A stretch of 64,000 nt of DNA, taken from Flavobacterium sp. MDT1-60. GTDB taxonomy: Bacteria > Bacteroidota > Bacteroidia > Flavobacteriales > Flavobacteriaceae. The stretch covers positions 4,154,001-4,218,000 of the forward strand of contig NZ_CP062159.1 in the NCBI RefSeq assembly GCF_014844035.1, read 5' to 3'. The notes below the pieces were generated by a model that saw only the letters and a program-made list of their open reading frames with translations, ran no database searches and was not told the DNA's origin. The position numbers and the translations under genes are program-made. Below, piece by piece: positions 62,751 to 64,000 of the stretch (position 1 is its first letter; each line of letters starts with the position of its first letter).

Positions 62751-64000
62751 TTATTTCAACTCAAAAATAAATGATTCTGAAGGTGCAATTTTTACTTTTG
62801 TAATTCCCTCTCCATTAATTACTTTCAGCTGAACTGTATTCTTTTGATATAATTGATCTGTTAATTTATATTCCCCATCCTTTAAATTCCATTTTGAAAT
62901 AATATCAGATGGGACTTTTAAATCAAACTCACTTGTTTTTTCAGAAGAAAAATTAGCAACAATTATTAACTTCTGATTTTCAGACCAACGAACATACGAA
63001 TAAAGTAATTGATCATAGCCGGCATTATTCTGACGATTTACAGATTGAATTTCCTGGAAACTTCCCATCAAGGCAGAGCTATTAACTGAAAAATTCAATA
63101 ATCGTTTGTAAAAATCACGCAAATTTTTCTCTGAATCAGAAAGCTGTCCTCCATCAAACTTTCCTTCATTCATCCAACGCTGATGATTTGGAACTCCAAT
63201 ATAATCAAAAATAGAAGTTCTGGAATGCGTTCCGAAACCCGCATTTTCATTTCCGGCCTCTCCTACTTCCTGTCCAAAATAAACCATTGTTGGTGACGTA
63301 CTAATTGTAGTCGAAACAACCATCAAAGGTTTTCCGCGTTCAGCATTTCCTGCAAATTCAGGACTTGCCAGACGTTGTTCATCATGATTATCTAAAAAAT
63401 GAAGCATATGATGTTCGATATCCGACATCCCTTTTTGAATATCTGACAAACCATCCGGAGACGATTTCCCCTTAATAATATCTTTCAACTTATCGTAAGT
63501 TTCTACTTTATCATATAAATAATCCATTTTTCCTAAACGAATATAATTGCGATATTCATTTGGATTGTAAACTTCAGCCAATAAGAAAGCTTTTGGATTT
63601 TTCATTTTGATTGCCGAGTTCATATAACTCCAAAATTCGTACGGAACCATTTCAGCCATATCATATCTAAAACCATCAACTCCTTTGGCTGTCCAGTATA
63701 AGGCAATAGATTTGAATTTCTTCCACGAATCCGGAACGTCCTTATCTTGCCAAAAAACAAAATGTTCCTCATAAGACTTTTGATCAAATCCGGCCGGAAG
63801 TTCAGGAAAATCTTTAGAACCATCCGGACGAATTCCGTAATTAACCTTTACCGTTTCATACCAATCGTTTTGATCCGGCTTTACTTTTCGTGAACCATTT
63901 CCCGTCCATTTTGCAGGATTTTCATCAAATACACCATCAATCATCAGATTTTTTTCTCCATTTAATGGAATATCACCATCTGGAATTTCAAAATGGTTTT
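62751..64000 (-). CDS. GH13 alpha-amylase family protein (5' end beyond window)
   Basis: Minus-strand frame open to the right edge; an ATG at 63944 is internal. About 416 C-terminal residues. GH13 motifs in order: VDGFRYDMAEMVPYEFW (Asp nucleophile), AFLLAEVYNP (Glu acid/base), HFLDNHDEQRLAS (transition-state Asp), and a C-terminal beta domain (ITKVKIAPSESFIFELK). Cleaves alpha-1,4-glucans. The N-terminus, with any signal peptide, is missing. Confidence 0.9.
   Translation of the reverse strand, partial: NHFEIPDGDIPLNGEKNLMIDGVFDENPAKWTGNGSRKVKPDQNDWYETVKVNYGIRPDGSKDFPELPAGFDQKSYEEHFVFWQDKDVPDSWKKFKSIALYWTAKGVDGFRYDMAEMVPYEFWSYMNSAIKMKNPKAFLLAEVYNPNEYRNYIRLGKMDYLYDKVETYDKLKDIIKGKSSPDGLSDIQKGMSDIEHHMLHFLDNHDEQRLASPEFAGNAERGKPLMVVSTTISTSPTMVYFGQEVGEAGNENAGFGTHSRTSIFDYIGVPNHQRWMNEGKFDGGQLSDSEKNLRDFYKRLLNFSVNSSALMGSFQEIQSVNRQNNAGYDQLLYSYVRWSENQKLIIVANFSSEKTSEFDLKVPSDIISKWNLKDGEYKLTDQLYQKNTVQLKVINGEGITKVKIAPSESFIFELK

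Overview
The window reads as a chromosome segment of a Flavobacterium-like member of the Bacteroidota. The DNA is AT-rich. Promoter-like elements follow the Bacteroidota -7 pattern TAnnTTTG. A secreted polysaccharide lyase carries a type IX secretion (T9SS) C-terminal sorting domain. The blocks PASTA protein-rluD-ddl-coaD and Nudix-pyrE-birA-rsfS-ftsH-cdsA-psd look flavobacterial. No tRNA, rRNA, CRISPR array or intact insertion sequence was seen.

Positions 1 to about 19,000 look accessory. They hold six complete or near-complete SDR oxidoreductase genes and one degenerate SDR, four AraC-family regulators and one AraC remnant, and small enzymes or binding proteins (ABM, VOC, two NTF2-like, DJ-1/PfpI, HbpS/GlcG-like), plus a bestrophin, a metalloprotease-like protein and tag. 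Almost all lie on the minus strand in short operons closed by hairpin terminators. Five promoters share one geometry: two direct-repeat half-sites 21 bp apart (consensus close to ACGAATAACAAAG), then a -7 element (xAAYTTTG) 25 bp from the near half-site. They precede the VOC gene, the ABM-SDR-NTF2-bestrophin-DJ-1 operon, two SDR operons, and one divergent plus-strand SDR. Three further promoters carry a different 21-bp repeat (close to GTAGCCAAAA). This is best explained as an AraC-controlled SDR regulon, and it is the most system-like feature here.

Positions 19,000-23,100 hold lesions. A tyrosine integrase is cut by one in-frame TAG before its HxxR and Tyr catalytic residues. dnaK is split by a one-base deletion in an A tract. 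A sigma-54-like promoter with repeated TGACA/TGTCA boxes precedes dnaK.

Positions 23,300-46,300 are mixed metabolism and envelope: a CPA1 antiporter, an AhpD/DGPF/ECF sigma cassette, a pectate-lyase-like T9SS cargo, MscS, a run of small enzymes (hydrolase, DUF1398, ThuA, sulfurtransferase, ABC ATPase), then rluD, PASTA, ddl, DUF421 and coaD.

Positions 46,300-64,000 hold a DbpA-type helicase, an M14 peptidase, an orphan RES-domain protein near an XRE regulator, Nudix/pyrE with a 7-bp divergent gap, birA, rsfS-ftsH, a lipid operon (LUD, cdsA, psd, acyl-CoA-binding protein), a lipoprotein superoxide dismutase, and the 3' part of a GH13 amylase. Gaps from 23 kb onward contain several families of imperfect palindromic repeats that I did not see in the first 19 kb.
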